The notes below the pieces were generated by a model. It saw only the letters and a list, made by a program, of their open reading frames with translations. It made no database searches and was not told the DNA's origin. This document shows positions 34,540 through 42,936 of a stretch of 64,000 bases of DNA, in pieces (within the stretch, counting starts at the first letter, position 1; every line of letters begins with the position of its first letter). A program made the translations under genes and the position numbers. This stretch comes from Clostridia bacterium (GTDB lineage Bacteria > Bacillota > Clostridia > Oscillospirales > CAG-272), in the NCBI GenBank assembly GCA_017467105.1, contig JAFTSU010000013.1:1-64000 (forward strand), in the 5' to 3' direction.

Positions 34540-35208
34540 TCAGCGCGGCAGATCGAAATATTTTTTCTGCAACGTCATAGGCATTACGTCAAGGCCCGAA
34601 AGCTTCTCCGCCACCGCTCTCTCGGCGGTGTGCATCCAGACCTCAAGGCCTGTGAGAGAGGAGAGCCGTGTTACGAATTCAAGGGAATCGAGCAATGTTT
34701 CCGGGGTTGTTTCGGGTCCGATATTGGAGTTGTTAACTATACAGGTGAAGCGCAGACCTGCAGCCGCCTCTATCTCTCTCATTATCTCCACGGCGTCCTC
34801 CGCCGTAGAGGTTAGTGGGCGGTGGCAATTCACAACGAACGCCATACGGTAATCATTCTCTGCCCTGATAGCCGCCGAAAACCTGCCGAGAGCGTAAGCT
34901 CCTCTGTCATCTCCGCCTATGTCCATAATTCCATAGACCGATCTATCCTGAACCAATCTGTAGCTCTCCGGCGGAAGCGCGGGGAGATCCACGTTGCTGT
35001 TAGCAAACCTTGGAGATATCAGCTCCACCCCTGCCTCGCGAAGCTCAGCCTCGCTGTCCTTGGTTCTGAAATAGGGATTTACTATGTCCAGATCCGCGAT
35101 GCAGACCCGCTTTCCCTCGCTTGCAAGACGTAAGGCGTAATTGACGGCAATATTCGTTTTTCCGCTGCCGTAATGACCTGCGAAAAGTGTAAGTCTTTTG
35201 TGATCCAT
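34540..35208 (-). CDS. P-loop ATPase of the MinD/CobQ-like type
   Basis: A 222-residue SIMIBI-class ATPase. GHYGSGKTNIAVNYALRLASEGKRV (residues 10-34) is the Walker A and following helix, DLDIVNPYFRT is Walker A'/switch I, and MDIGGDDRGAYALG resembles switch II. Role not known; its steady place between an acyl-CoA ligase and Vor genes suggests that it helps assemble or control the iron-sulfur oxidoreductase (inference). The ribosome site is weak (AGAAAGAG). Confidence 0.75.
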   Translation of the reverse strand: MDHKRLTLFAGHYGSGKTNIAVNYALRLASEGKRVCIADLDIVNPYFRTKDSEAELREAGVELISPRFANSNVDLPALPPESYRLVQDRSVYGIMDIGGDDRGAYALGRFSAAIRAENDYRMAFVVNCHRPLTSTAEDAVEIMREIEAAAGLRFTCIVNNSNIGPETTPETLLDSLEFVTRLSSLTGLEVWMHTAERAVAEKLSGLDVMPMTLQKKYFDLPR

Positions 35209-35245
35209 AATTTTCTCTTTCTGCTATAAGCAGATCCGTCAAGGC

Positions 35246-37504
35246 TTAAAGCAGCTTTCTGATTATCTTTCCGCTCGTGGTCTTGGGAAGAGACGTGCGG
35301 AATTCCACAACTCTCGGATACTTGTAGGGAGCGGTCTTTGACTTAACGTAATTCTGGATCTCACGCTTAAGCTCCTCGGTACCCTCAGTTCCGCCAACCA
35401 GAACTATGCTTGCCTTTACGACCTGACCCCTGATCTCGTCCGGAGCGGCCGAAACTCCGCACTCAAGCACGTACGGAAGCTCCATAATAACGTTCTCGAT
35501 CTCGAAGGGACCGATTCTGTAGCCCGATGACTTGATAACGTCATCAGCCCGTCCCACGTACCAGAGGAAGCCGTCCTCGTCCATCCAGGCGACGTCGCCC
35601 GTGTGGTAGTAGCCGTCCCTCCATGTCTCACGGGTAACCTGCTCGTTTGAGTCGTACGCATACGCCAGACCGCAGGGCAGACCCTTGGAAATATCTATAC
35701 ATATCTCGCCTGACTCGCCGCGAGCGACCTCCTCGCCCTCGGGATTAAGCAGACGTACCTTGTAGAGCGGAACAGGCTTACCCATAGATCCCATCTTGTG
35801 ACTTCCGCCGGAGAGGTTGCCTATGATAAGGGTGCTCTCTGACTGACCGAAGCCCTCCATGATCTTGAGGCCCGTATTTTTCTCGAATTGACGGAATACC
35901 TCGGGGTTAAGCGCCTCGCCAGCCGTAGAGGCGTGCTCTATGCTGGAGAGATCGTATTTTGACAGATCCTCCTTGATCAGCATTCTGTACATCGTAGGAG
36001 GGGCACAGAAGGTGGTTATGCCGTATTTTTTGAAGAGCGGAAGAATCCTCTCCGGATTGAATCTGTCGAAGTCGTATACGAATATCGCCGCCTCGCAGAG
36101 CCACTGACCGTAGAGCTTTCCCCACATAGCCTTCGCCCAGCCCGTGTCTGAAATGGTGAAGTGAAGTCCCTCCGGATTTACCTGATGCCAATACTTTGCG
36201 GTTATGAAATGACCCAGAGGATACTTATAGTTGTGGGACGCGATCTTCGGATAACCGGAGGTTCCCGACGTGAAGAACATCAGCATAGGATCGCTGCCGG
36301 CGGGCGCGTCCTCGTCTCTCGCAAAATGACTGGAGTACATACCGTACTCTGCGTCGAAGTCGTGCCATCCCTCGCGGCTGCCGCCAACTATGATCTTGTG
36401 CTCAAGACCGGGGCAGCTAAGAGCAGCCTTATCCACAGAATCAGCCACCTCACCGTCAGAGGTGCAAAGTATAGCCTTTATCTTACCTGCGTCAAAGCGG
36501 TACTTGAAGTCCTTCTCAAGCAGCTGATTAGGTGCGGGAATTGCAATAGCGCCAAGCTTATGTAAGCCGAGTATGGAGAACCAGAACTGGTAGTGGCGCT
36601 TAAGCACCAGCATAACTCTGTCTCCTTTTTTGATACCCAAGGACTTGAAGTAGTTTGCCGCTCTCGCAGACTCCTTCTTCATATCCTTAAAGGTAAATCT
36701 TCTCTCAGTGCCGTCCTCGCTGACGTGAAGCATAGCCAGCTTATCCGGCTTCCGTCTGCCGAGAGCGTCCACAACGTCAAAGGCGAAGTTGAAGCTCTCC
36801 TCGTTTCTGAAATCTATACCGGTCAGGACGCCGTCCTTCTCGGTAGGAATGATAAAATCGTGATATATACGGCGGTGGGAGTCCTCCACGTGACGCCTGG
36901 TAGCGACGGACATCTCCGCAGCCTGCTCGCCGAGGCGCGCCGCCTGGTTACGAAGGACGATAGCGTAGAACGCGCAATCCGCTCCGTTTACAGCGATCAT
37001 TCCGTGAGGCGTGCCGGAATCGTAATAGATACAGTCGCCGGGGCCGAGTATCTCGGTGTGATCGCCGATGCGTATCTTCATATGACCCCTGATAACTATA
37101 TCGCACTCCTGACCCTCGTGAGTCACGAGATCTATATGCTCCTCGTCACCGTTGTTAGCCAGCTCCATATACAGAGGAAGCGCAATACGGTTACGGAAGC
37201 CTGAGGCAAGGTTGAAGCCTATCATATTATGAGCTTCCTCTATCCTCTGTCCCTCACCTCTTCTCGTGAGAGCGTATGATCGAAGCTTAGGGCTCTTACC
37301 CTCAAGCAGATCTCCCATATCTACGCCGAAGCTCAGCGTACAGTGATAAAGAAAAGCAACGCTCAGGTTACGGTTGCCCGCCTCGCACTGCTCGTACTCC
37401 TCAACGGTAGTACCGGTGCGTGATGCCATCTCCTCGACCGTGAGTCCGGTGATAAGACGCAGCTCTCTGATACGCGCCGCTATTTGTTTTATTTTCGTTT
37501 CCAT
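35246..37504 (-). CDS. HTH-cupin-acyl-CoA ligase fusion
   Basis: A 752-residue fusion. Residues 1-70 are an XRE-type helix-turn-helix (ELRLITGLTVEEMASRTGTTVEEYEQCEAG). Residues 110-185 are a cupin (HIDLVTHEGQECDIVIRGHMKIRIG, GPGDCIYYDSGTPHGMIAVNG). Residues 210-752 are an AMP-dependent acyl-CoA synthetase with MLMFFTSGTSGYPKIASHNY, GFGQSEST, YHTGDVAWMDEDGFLWYVGRADDVIKSSGYRIGPFEIE and the final PKTTSGKIIRKLL lysine. It should activate an organic acid to its CoA ester, with a built-in ligand or DNA-sensing part. I start it at ATG 37504 (first residue of METKIKQ). Driven from 37592, first gene of the operon; T-box lies further upstream. Confidence 0.87.
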   Translation of the reverse strand: METKIKQIAARIRELRLITGLTVEEMASRTGTTVEEYEQCEAGNRNLSVAFLYHCTLSFGVDMGDLLEGKSPKLRSYALTRRGEGQRIEEAHNMIGFNLASGFRNRIALPLYMELANNGDEEHIDLVTHEGQECDIVIRGHMKIRIGDHTEILGPGDCIYYDSGTPHGMIAVNGADCAFYAIVLRNQAARLGEQAAEMSVATRRHVEDSHRRIYHDFIIPTEKDGVLTGIDFRNEESFNFAFDVVDALGRRKPDKLAMLHVSEDGTERRFTFKDMKKESARAANYFKSLGIKKGDRVMLVLKRHYQFWFSILGLHKLGAIAIPAPNQLLEKDFKYRFDAGKIKAILCTSDGEVADSVDKAALSCPGLEHKIIVGGSREGWHDFDAEYGMYSSHFARDEDAPAGSDPMLMFFTSGTSGYPKIASHNYKYPLGHFITAKYWHQVNPEGLHFTISDTGWAKAMWGKLYGQWLCEAAIFVYDFDRFNPERILPLFKKYGITTFCAPPTMYRMLIKEDLSKYDLSSIEHASTAGEALNPEVFRQFEKNTGLKIMEGFGQSESTLIIGNLSGGSHKMGSMGKPVPLYKVRLLNPEGEEVARGESGEICIDISKGLPCGLAYAYDSNEQVTRETWRDGYYHTGDVAWMDEDGFLWYVGRADDVIKSSGYRIGPFEIENVIMELPYVLECGVSAAPDEIRGQVVKASIVLVGGTEGTEELKREIQNYVKSKTAPYKYPRVVEFRTSLPKTTSGKIIRKLL

Positions 37505-37591
37505 TCCGCTACTTACTGATTCCACGTAGTACCTCTTCGTTCTGCTGAATTTATGCAAGCGTATTCGCCAAATCACAGTTAAATAAAATAT

Positions 37592-37621
37592 ATTATATCT
37601 AACGTGGCGGTGCTTTGTCAA
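37592..37621 (-). promoter_or_regulatory. Sigma-A promoter of the ligase/Vor operon
   Basis: Minus strand TTGACA (37621-37616) and TATAAT (37597-37592), 18-base spacer, both boxes perfect. It lies between the T-box and the ligase gene, so the operon may be transcribed from two promoters. Confidence 0.85.
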
Positions 37622-37934
37622 TATTTTTTTATGAATTTTGCATTTATTTAATATATTTTGTCACTTAAAGGACGATTTCTCTCCGCTTTGCCGCTCACAG
37701 TTCGGAGTCACGAGGGCTTGACTGTATTCATCAATAGCGATACGATACCTTTTACGGCTGTAATTATCTGCCGGTCGGTGCTCCCCTCATCAAATAACGG
37801 CAAGCCGAGCTTACTAAAAGCTCCTCTGATCAAGCTGATAAAAGTCCATCTTATGGTGTTACGCGCTGACGCGATAATGCAACCGCCCCTCAAGTCCAGC
37901 CATAGTATTAAATAGGAAGCTTCGGAGTAAGCCG
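37622..37934. other. Gene-free stretch between T-box and operon promoter
   Basis: Between the T-box terminator and the operon promoter are about 310 bases. Open frames exist on both strands (for example 37708-38013 minus), but the longest runs into the T-box itself and none has a ribosome site. It may be the relic of the gene originally behind the T-box. Confidence 0.4.
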
Positions 37935-37950
37935 CAAAATATCGCCGAAA

Positions 37951-38205
37951 AACAAAAAACGCCTCAAGAAAACCAATTCTTGAGACGAGTAATATACCCG
38001 CGGTACCACTCAATTTGCGCCGGACGCCACTTCAGACTCTAACAAGTCCTATCCCTTAACGCGGGGAACGTAAGACCCTGGCGGAAGTCGCTCGGACCTT
38101 CAACTCAGAAGTGATGGGTACCTCGGCTATCAGTTATCGGCTCACACCAACCGCCGATTCTCTGTAAGCTGAATCACCGTACCGTCTTCGTCACAGTTTT
38201 TATGA
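37951..38205 (-). promoter_or_regulatory. T-box leader (minus strand), tentative Ile specifier
   Basis: On the minus strand ACAGAGAATCGGCGGTTGG and GTGTGAGCCGAT form the stem I core, GAGTGGTACCGCGG (38011-37998) is the T-box sequence, and CTCAAGAA/TTCTTGAG plus GCGTTTTTT (about 37988-37951) is the terminator. Uncharged tRNA would favour the antiterminator and read-through. Aligning it with the plus-strand leader on GAGTTG/GAGTCG puts ATC (Ile), followed by A, at the specifier place; this is tentative. Confidence 0.85.
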
Positions 38206-38209
38206 AATT

Positions 38210-38238
38210 ATTCTACCACAACTGTTATCAAATGTCAA
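38210..38238 (-). promoter_or_regulatory. Sigma-A promoter of the minus-strand T-box
   Basis: Minus strand TTGACA (38238-38233) and TAGAAT (38215-38210), 17-base spacer. The transcript would start just before the T-box stem I. Confidence 0.8.
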
Positions 38239-38334
38239 ACATTTTTTTGTTGTCAAAATATCCAAAGATGGTGGTGTTAACAGCTTTGTTTTTCACAAAT
38301 TACACAAAATTGGTAATTTTTTAAATATTAACCC

Positions 38335-38363
38335 TTGACAAACTCGCAAAACAATGCTTTAAT
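38335..38363 (+). promoter_or_regulatory. Sigma-A promoter of the plus-strand T-box operon
   Basis: TTGACA (38335-38340) and TTTAAT/TTAATA (38358-38364), spacer 17-18. It is about 100 bases from the promoter of the opposite T-box, so the two leaders diverge. Confidence 0.7.
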
Positions 38364-38369
38364 ATACGT

Positions 38370-38652
38370 ATTCATATTCATAAAGTTTCCACTAAAGACA
38401 ATGACGGAAATCTTGCCCTTTTCAGATGCTACAGAGAGTCGGCGGGCGGTGCGAGCCGATGCGGAGGGTCTGGGCAGTCTTCTTCCCGAGTCGGTCTTGT
38501 CAAAGCTTCGGCGAGTAATGAGACACGGATGCCACCGTTACAGGGCGTGACCTTGCTTGAGGTTGTAAGTGATTTCTCTGTTGGGAGATAATCAGGGTGG
38601 TACCGCGAAGCTTTTCGTCCCTGAGCCGTATTGAATGGCTTTGGGATTTTTT
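38370..38652 (+). promoter_or_regulatory. T-box leader (plus strand) of the LeuA-like/ligase operon
   Basis: ACAGAGAGTCGGCGG and GTGCGAGCCGAT form the stem I core, AGGGTGGTACCGCG (38594-38607) is the T-box sequence, and TCCCTGAGCC/GGCTTTGGGA with six T (38618-38652) is the terminator. It precedes the LeuA-like gene by 160 bases. By alignment with the minus-strand T-box the specifier place reads CTT (Leu); low certainty, because the next base is C and not a purine. Confidence 0.88.
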
Positions 38653-38811
38653 GTTTTTACGGCGCACGTAAGAGTGTGGCTTCGGTATTTCCTTCCGCAA
38701 ATTACGGAGCTTCCGACAGTGTTTCTTATTCGCGCTCAGGACTGTAACCGTTGAATATACTCTTTATGAGTTCAAAAAGTATTATTTCATTCTGTTTGAA
38801 AGGATAAAAGT

Positions 38812-40215
38812 ATGAAGCAGATCAGATTAAGCGACGCAACAATGAAGCAGATCTTGGAGGGCTTCAGCCTATCGTTTAAGGAGAAGATAGAGTTTTCAAA
38901 GCTTCTCGACAGGCTGGGAGTCGACGTGATCGAGCTTGAGGGGATATCCAACGTACGCATTGATTCTCTACGCATAAAATCTATAGCCGCGGCGGTAACA
39001 GACAGCTGTATAGCCGTTCCCGTAGAGCTTTCTGGCGATAATATTGACGTTACCTGGTGCGCGCTTAAGGAGGCGAAAAGGCCCAGGCTTCAGATATGCG
39101 CTCCTACCAGCGCAGTTCAGATAGAATATCTCTACCGCAAAAAGCCCGACGCCATGCTTGCCGCTATAGGAAAGTCTGTGGAGAGCTGCGCGGCTCTCTG
39201 CCCCGACGTTGAGTTCATAGCGGTAGACGCGACACGCAGTGAGCCGGATTATCTTTCATCCGTGATCAGTCTGGCGATCGAAAAGGGCGCGACCACGGTG
39301 ACCGTCTGTGACACGGCTGGAGCTATGTTCCCCACCGAGACTGCCGAGTTTATCCGTCAGTTGTACGAAAGCACACCCGCTCTCTGTCAGGTAACGCTGG
39401 GCATCTGCTGCTCAAACTCCATCTCTATGGCAGACGCCTGCGCTATAGCGGCAGTAGCCGAGGGAGCGACGCAAATAACGGTCGCCGCACACGCTATGAA
39501 CGTATCGTCGCTTGCTAATATAGCGCGCATTTTCGACGAAAAGTCCGATACGCTGATGGCAAGCTCCGCTATCCGCACCACCCAGCTCAGCCGCATCGTC
39601 GAGCAGATCGACCGTATGTGTAATCACGGAAGCGTTGGCTCATCCTTTGGCTCGTCCGAGGGGGAGAACGATCTCTGCCTCACCTTACACGACGATCAGG
39701 GAGCTGTGAGCCTGGCGGTAGCTAAGCTGGGCTACGATCTCTCCGAGGAGGACTCGGCAAAGGTCTACAGCGCCTTCCGCGAGATTGCGGACAGGAAGGA
39801 AAGAGTGAGCCTTAAGGAACTGGATGCAATAGTCGCGTCCTCCGCTATGCAGGTTCCTCAGACCTACGCTCTTGACACCTATGTTATAACCTCCGGCAAT
39901 ACTATTTCCGCTACCGCCCACATCAAGCTTATCAAGGACGGGGCTGCGGTAGAGGGAGTGTATATAGGCGACGGATCTATAGACGCCGCGTTCCAAGCTA
40001 TAGAAAAGATAACCGGCTGTCACTACGAGCTGGACGATTTTCAGCTTCAGGCTGTTACCGAGGGCAGAGAGGCTATGGGTCAGACCGTGGTCAAGCTTCG
40101 CTCCGGCGGCAAGGTTTATTCCGGCAGAGGTATTTCAACAGACATAGTAGGCGCGGGTATACAGGCATACCTCAGCGCTCTTAATAAGATAATTTACGAG
40201 GAGGAAGTAGAATGA
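38812..40215 (+). CDS. LeuA-like (isopropylmalate synthase family) protein with degenerate active site
   Basis: A 467-residue protein with the DRE-TIM barrel of 2-isopropylmalate synthases (VDVIELEGIS, TVTVCDTAGAMFPTE) and the C-terminal LeuA dimerisation/allosteric domain (IKLIKDGAAVEGVYIGDGSIDAAFQAIEKITG, IGDG-type). The catalytic signature is lost: the usual R-D-G-x-Q reads LSDAT at residues 6-10 (Arg to Ser, Asp kept), and the metal motif H-C-H-N-D reads CCSNS at 199-203 (both His and the Asp replaced). The G-E-R-x-G-N loop is also gone. The frame is intact, so it is selected for. It may be a leucine-sensing or regulatory subunit. GAAAGG precedes the ATG; the next gene overlaps by ATGA. 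Confidence 0.85.
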   Translation: MKQIRLSDATMKQILEGFSLSFKEKIEFSKLLDRLGVDVIELEGISNVRIDSLRIKSIAAAVTDSCIAVPVELSGDNIDVTWCALKEAKRPRLQICAPTSAVQIEYLYRKKPDAMLAAIGKSVESCAALCPDVEFIAVDATRSEPDYLSSVISLAIEKGATTVTVCDTAGAMFPTETAEFIRQLYESTPALCQVTLGICCSNSISMADACAIAAVAEGATQITVAAHAMNVSSLANIARIFDEKSDTLMASSAIRTTQLSRIVEQIDRMCNHGSVGSSFGSSEGENDLCLTLHDDQGAVSLAVAKLGYDLSEEDSAKVYSAFREIADRKERVSLKELDAIVASSAMQVPQTYALDTYVITSGNTISATAHIKLIKDGAAVEGVYIGDGSIDAAFQAIEKITGCHYELDDFQLQAVTEGREAMGQTVVKLRSGGKVYSGRGISTDIVGAGIQAYLSALNKIIYEEEVE

Positions 40216-42725
40216 AGCTTTCCTTTTCCACACGTGGCTGGCCCGGCTTTTCCTGGGAGGAAATGCTGGAAACCGCCACAGATATGGGATTTGCGGGAAT
40301 AGAGGTCTATAACCTGCATAATTCCCCCACTCTCACGGATCGGGGCTGCCCCTTCCACAAGTATAACACAGCCATGACAGCCAGAGAGCTGCGCGACAAG
40401 CACCTCTCCGTTCCTTGCCTTGATACGTCCTGCGATATTTCCGTGGACGGTGATGCCGTTGCTACGGTGAAAGCTCTGATGGATACCGCACGAGATGCCA
40501 GGGTTCCCTACGTTGTAGTCTGCGCGCTCCACGATAACGAGGAAGCGGTCCGCAATGCGATAAGCTCCATTCTGCCCTACTCCGAGCAGACCGGAGTATC
40601 CCTTCTTATCAAGACGAGCGGTATATATTCCGACACCGCAAGGCTCAGAGAAGCCTTAGATAATTTTGCCAGCGACAGTCTGGCTGTTCTGTGGGATATC
40701 CATCATCCGTACAGGGATATGGGAGAGAGCGGAGATCAGACGATCCGCAATCTCGGAAGCTACGTAAAGCACGTCCATATGCGTGATTCCGACGACACGG
40801 GTGCCTACCAACTCATCGGAGAGGGTACTATGCCGATAGATGACGTTATGCGTGCGCTCTCCTCTGTAAACTACGATAATTTTATCTCTCTCGAGTGGAA
40901 GCCCGAGTGGCTCTCCGACCTTCAGGATCCCGAGATTATATTCCCGTATTTCGTCAATTATATGTCTCGCTTCGAGTCCACCAAGGGTATGAAGAAGAAG
41001 CTGTACTTCAATCACGACGGCACGGGTCAGTACATCTGGAAAAAGGACGAGCTTATCGATCTCACCTTCTCCGAGGTTCTTGACCGTGTGGCTGACGAGA
41101 TACCTGATCAGTACTGCTTCAAGTACACGACTCTCGACTATACGCGCACCTACGCCGAGTTCCGCGAAGACGTGGACCGCTTTGCGAGAGCGCTGGTCTC
41201 TCTCGGTGTGAAGGCAGGCTCCAAGGTAGCTATATGGGCAACCAACCTGCCTGCATGGTACATTACCTTCTGGGCAACGGTAAAGCTGGGAGCGGTTCTG
41301 GTAACCGTAAACACGGCGTATAAAATTCACGAGGCGGAGTATCTTCTTCGCCAGTCGGATACTCATACACTCGTTATGATCGACAGCTGCCTTGACTCAA
41401 ACTACAGAGAGATAATAAATACCCTCTGCCCTGAGATCAAGGATACAAAGCCCGGCGAACCTCTTCACTCAAAGAGACTTCCCTTCCTCAGAAACGTCAT
41501 AACCGTAGGCTTCAAGCAGCAGGGCTGCCTTACCTTTGATGAGGCTATGGCAAGATATAAGCTGGTAAGCTCCGAGCAGGTTGCCAGAATGGCTGCCGCG
41601 GTTCGCCCAAGCGACGTATGCAATATGCAGTACACCTCAGGCACCACCGGATTCCCGAAGGGAGTAATGCTGACTCACTATAACGTTATCAATAACGGTA
41701 AGTGTATAGGCGACCGTATGGGACTTTCAACCGCTGACAGAATGATGATACACGTGCCTATGTTCCACTGCTTCGGTATGACTCTCTCAATGACCTCGTC
41801 GATGACTCACGGCACCACTATGTGTCCGATGCCCTACTTCTCCGCAAAATCCTCTCTTGCCTGCATCAACCAGGAGAAGATCACCTGCTTCAACGGTGTG
41901 CCCACAATGTTTATAGCAATGTTCAATCATCCGAGCTACCGCTCGACCGACTTCTCACATATGAGAACGGGAATTATGGCGGGCGCCGGATGTCCTCCGG
42001 AGCTTATGCGCCGCGCAGCCCGTCCCGACGAGATGAATATGACGGGTATCGTCAGCGTATACGGTCAGACCGAGTGCGCTCCCGGTAACACGATGAGCTC
42101 CTGGACCGATCCACTGGACGTGAGAGTAGAGACCGTAGGCTACGCCTTCCCCCACGTCCGCTGCAAGATAGTTGACCCCGAAACAGGCGAGGAGGTCGGA
42201 CCCGGCGTTAACGGCGAGTTCTGCGCAAAGGGCTACAATACGATGAAGGGCTACTATAAGATGCCCGATGCAACCAAGGGAACGGTCGACACTGACGGCT
42301 GGCTCCACTCCGGCGATCTGGCGTGTCGCGACGAGGACGGAAACTACAAGATAACCGGCAGACTTAAGGATATGATAATCCGAGGCGGCGAGAATATTTA
42401 CCCCAAGGAGATCGAGGAGTTTATCTACACCCATCCGGAAACGAAGGACGTTCAGGTCATCGGCGTGCCTGACAAAAAGTACGGCGAGGAAATAATGGCT
42501 TGCATCATACTTAAGAATCCCGGCAGCGTGAGTGTTGAAGAGATGTCAAGCTATATAAAGGCAAGCATGGCTCGCCACAAGGTGCCGAAATATATTGAAT
42601 TCGTAGAAAGCTTCCCCATGAACGCGGCAGGCAAGGTGCTTAAGTACAAGATGAGAGAGGATGCTGCCAAGCGTCTCGGCCTTACGGGCGACGGAGCTGA
42701 CACAGCCGGCCCCGGAAAGAATTGA
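40212..42725 (+). CDS. Sugar-isomerase-like TIM barrel fused to an acyl-CoA ligase
   Basis: An 837-residue fusion. Residues 1-255 are a xylose-isomerase-like barrel (LSFSTRGWPGFSWEEMLETATDMGFAGIEVY, VLWDIHHPYRD, VKHVHMRDSD, ISLEWKPEW). Residues 265-820 are an AMP-dependent acyl-CoA synthetase with NMQYTSGTTGFPKGVMLTH (about 472-490), VYGQTECAPG, DGWLHSGDLACRDEDGNYKITGRLKDMIIRGGENIYPKEIE and the catalytic Lys in MNAAGKVLKYKMRE. ATG overlaps the LeuA-like stop (ATGA), so translation is coupled. The ligase probably activates a medium or branched-chain acid; the barrel partner is unexpected. Confidence 0.88.
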   Translation: MKLSFSTRGWPGFSWEEMLETATDMGFAGIEVYNLHNSPTLTDRGCPFHKYNTAMTARELRDKHLSVPCLDTSCDISVDGDAVATVKALMDTARDARVPYVVVCALHDNEEAVRNAISSILPYSEQTGVSLLIKTSGIYSDTARLREALDNFASDSLAVLWDIHHPYRDMGESGDQTIRNLGSYVKHVHMRDSDDTGAYQLIGEGTMPIDDVMRALSSVNYDNFISLEWKPEWLSDLQDPEIIFPYFVNYMSRFESTKGMKKKLYFNHDGTGQYIWKKDELIDLTFSEVLDRVADEIPDQYCFKYTTLDYTRTYAEFREDVDRFARALVSLGVKAGSKVAIWATNLPAWYITFWATVKLGAVLVTVNTAYKIHEAEYLLRQSDTHTLVMIDSCLDSNYREIINTLCPEIKDTKPGEPLHSKRLPFLRNVITVGFKQQGCLTFDEAMARYKLVSSEQVARMAAAVRPSDVCNMQYTSGTTGFPKGVMLTHYNVINNGKCIGDRMGLSTADRMMIHVPMFHCFGMTLSMTSSMTHGTTMCPMPYFSAKSSLACINQEKITCFNGVPTMFIAMFNHPSYRSTDFSHMRTGIMAGAGCPPELMRRAARPDEMNMTGIVSVYGQTECAPGNTMSSWTDPLDVRVETVGYAFPHVRCKIVDPETGEEVGPGVNGEFCAKGYNTMKGYYKMPDATKGTVDTDGWLHSGDLACRDEDGNYKITGRLKDMIIRGGENIYPKEIEEFIYTHPETKDVQVIGVPDKKYGEEIMACIILKNPGSVSVEEMSSYIKASMARHKVPKYIEFVESFPMNAAGKVLKYKMREDAAKRLGLTGDGADTAGPGKN

Positions 42726-42795
42726 TCGTCTGTATATGCGCAGCGCATATCAATCACATTGAGCCTTAATAAAACTCATATCAATATACTAAATT

Positions 42796-42834
42796 GGCGA
42801 AAATGCAAACATACACTTGCATTTTCGCCTTTAA
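42796..42834 (+). terminator. Terminator of the T-box operon
   Basis: GGCGAAAATGCAA and TTGCATTTTCGCC form a perfect 13-bp stem with a short loop, then TTTAAATT. Confidence 0.85.
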
Positions 42835-42936
42835 ATTACTGTTTTGAAGAAAATCCCAACTCTCCTTAGCACAGGCAAATGTGAATTAAAAAACGTCGGA
42901 TGCGGCCTTGTTCGCTATTGACTATTATGAAAGCCT

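Noticed and set aside
37658..38013. Overlapping ORFs of 85 and 101 residues on opposite strands
   Set aside because: No ribosome sites, no recognisable protein, and the minus-strand one begins inside the T-box.
38812..40215. Functional 2-isopropylmalate synthase (leuA)
   Set aside because: Catalytic Arg and metal-binding His residues are replaced, so the standard reaction is unlikely.
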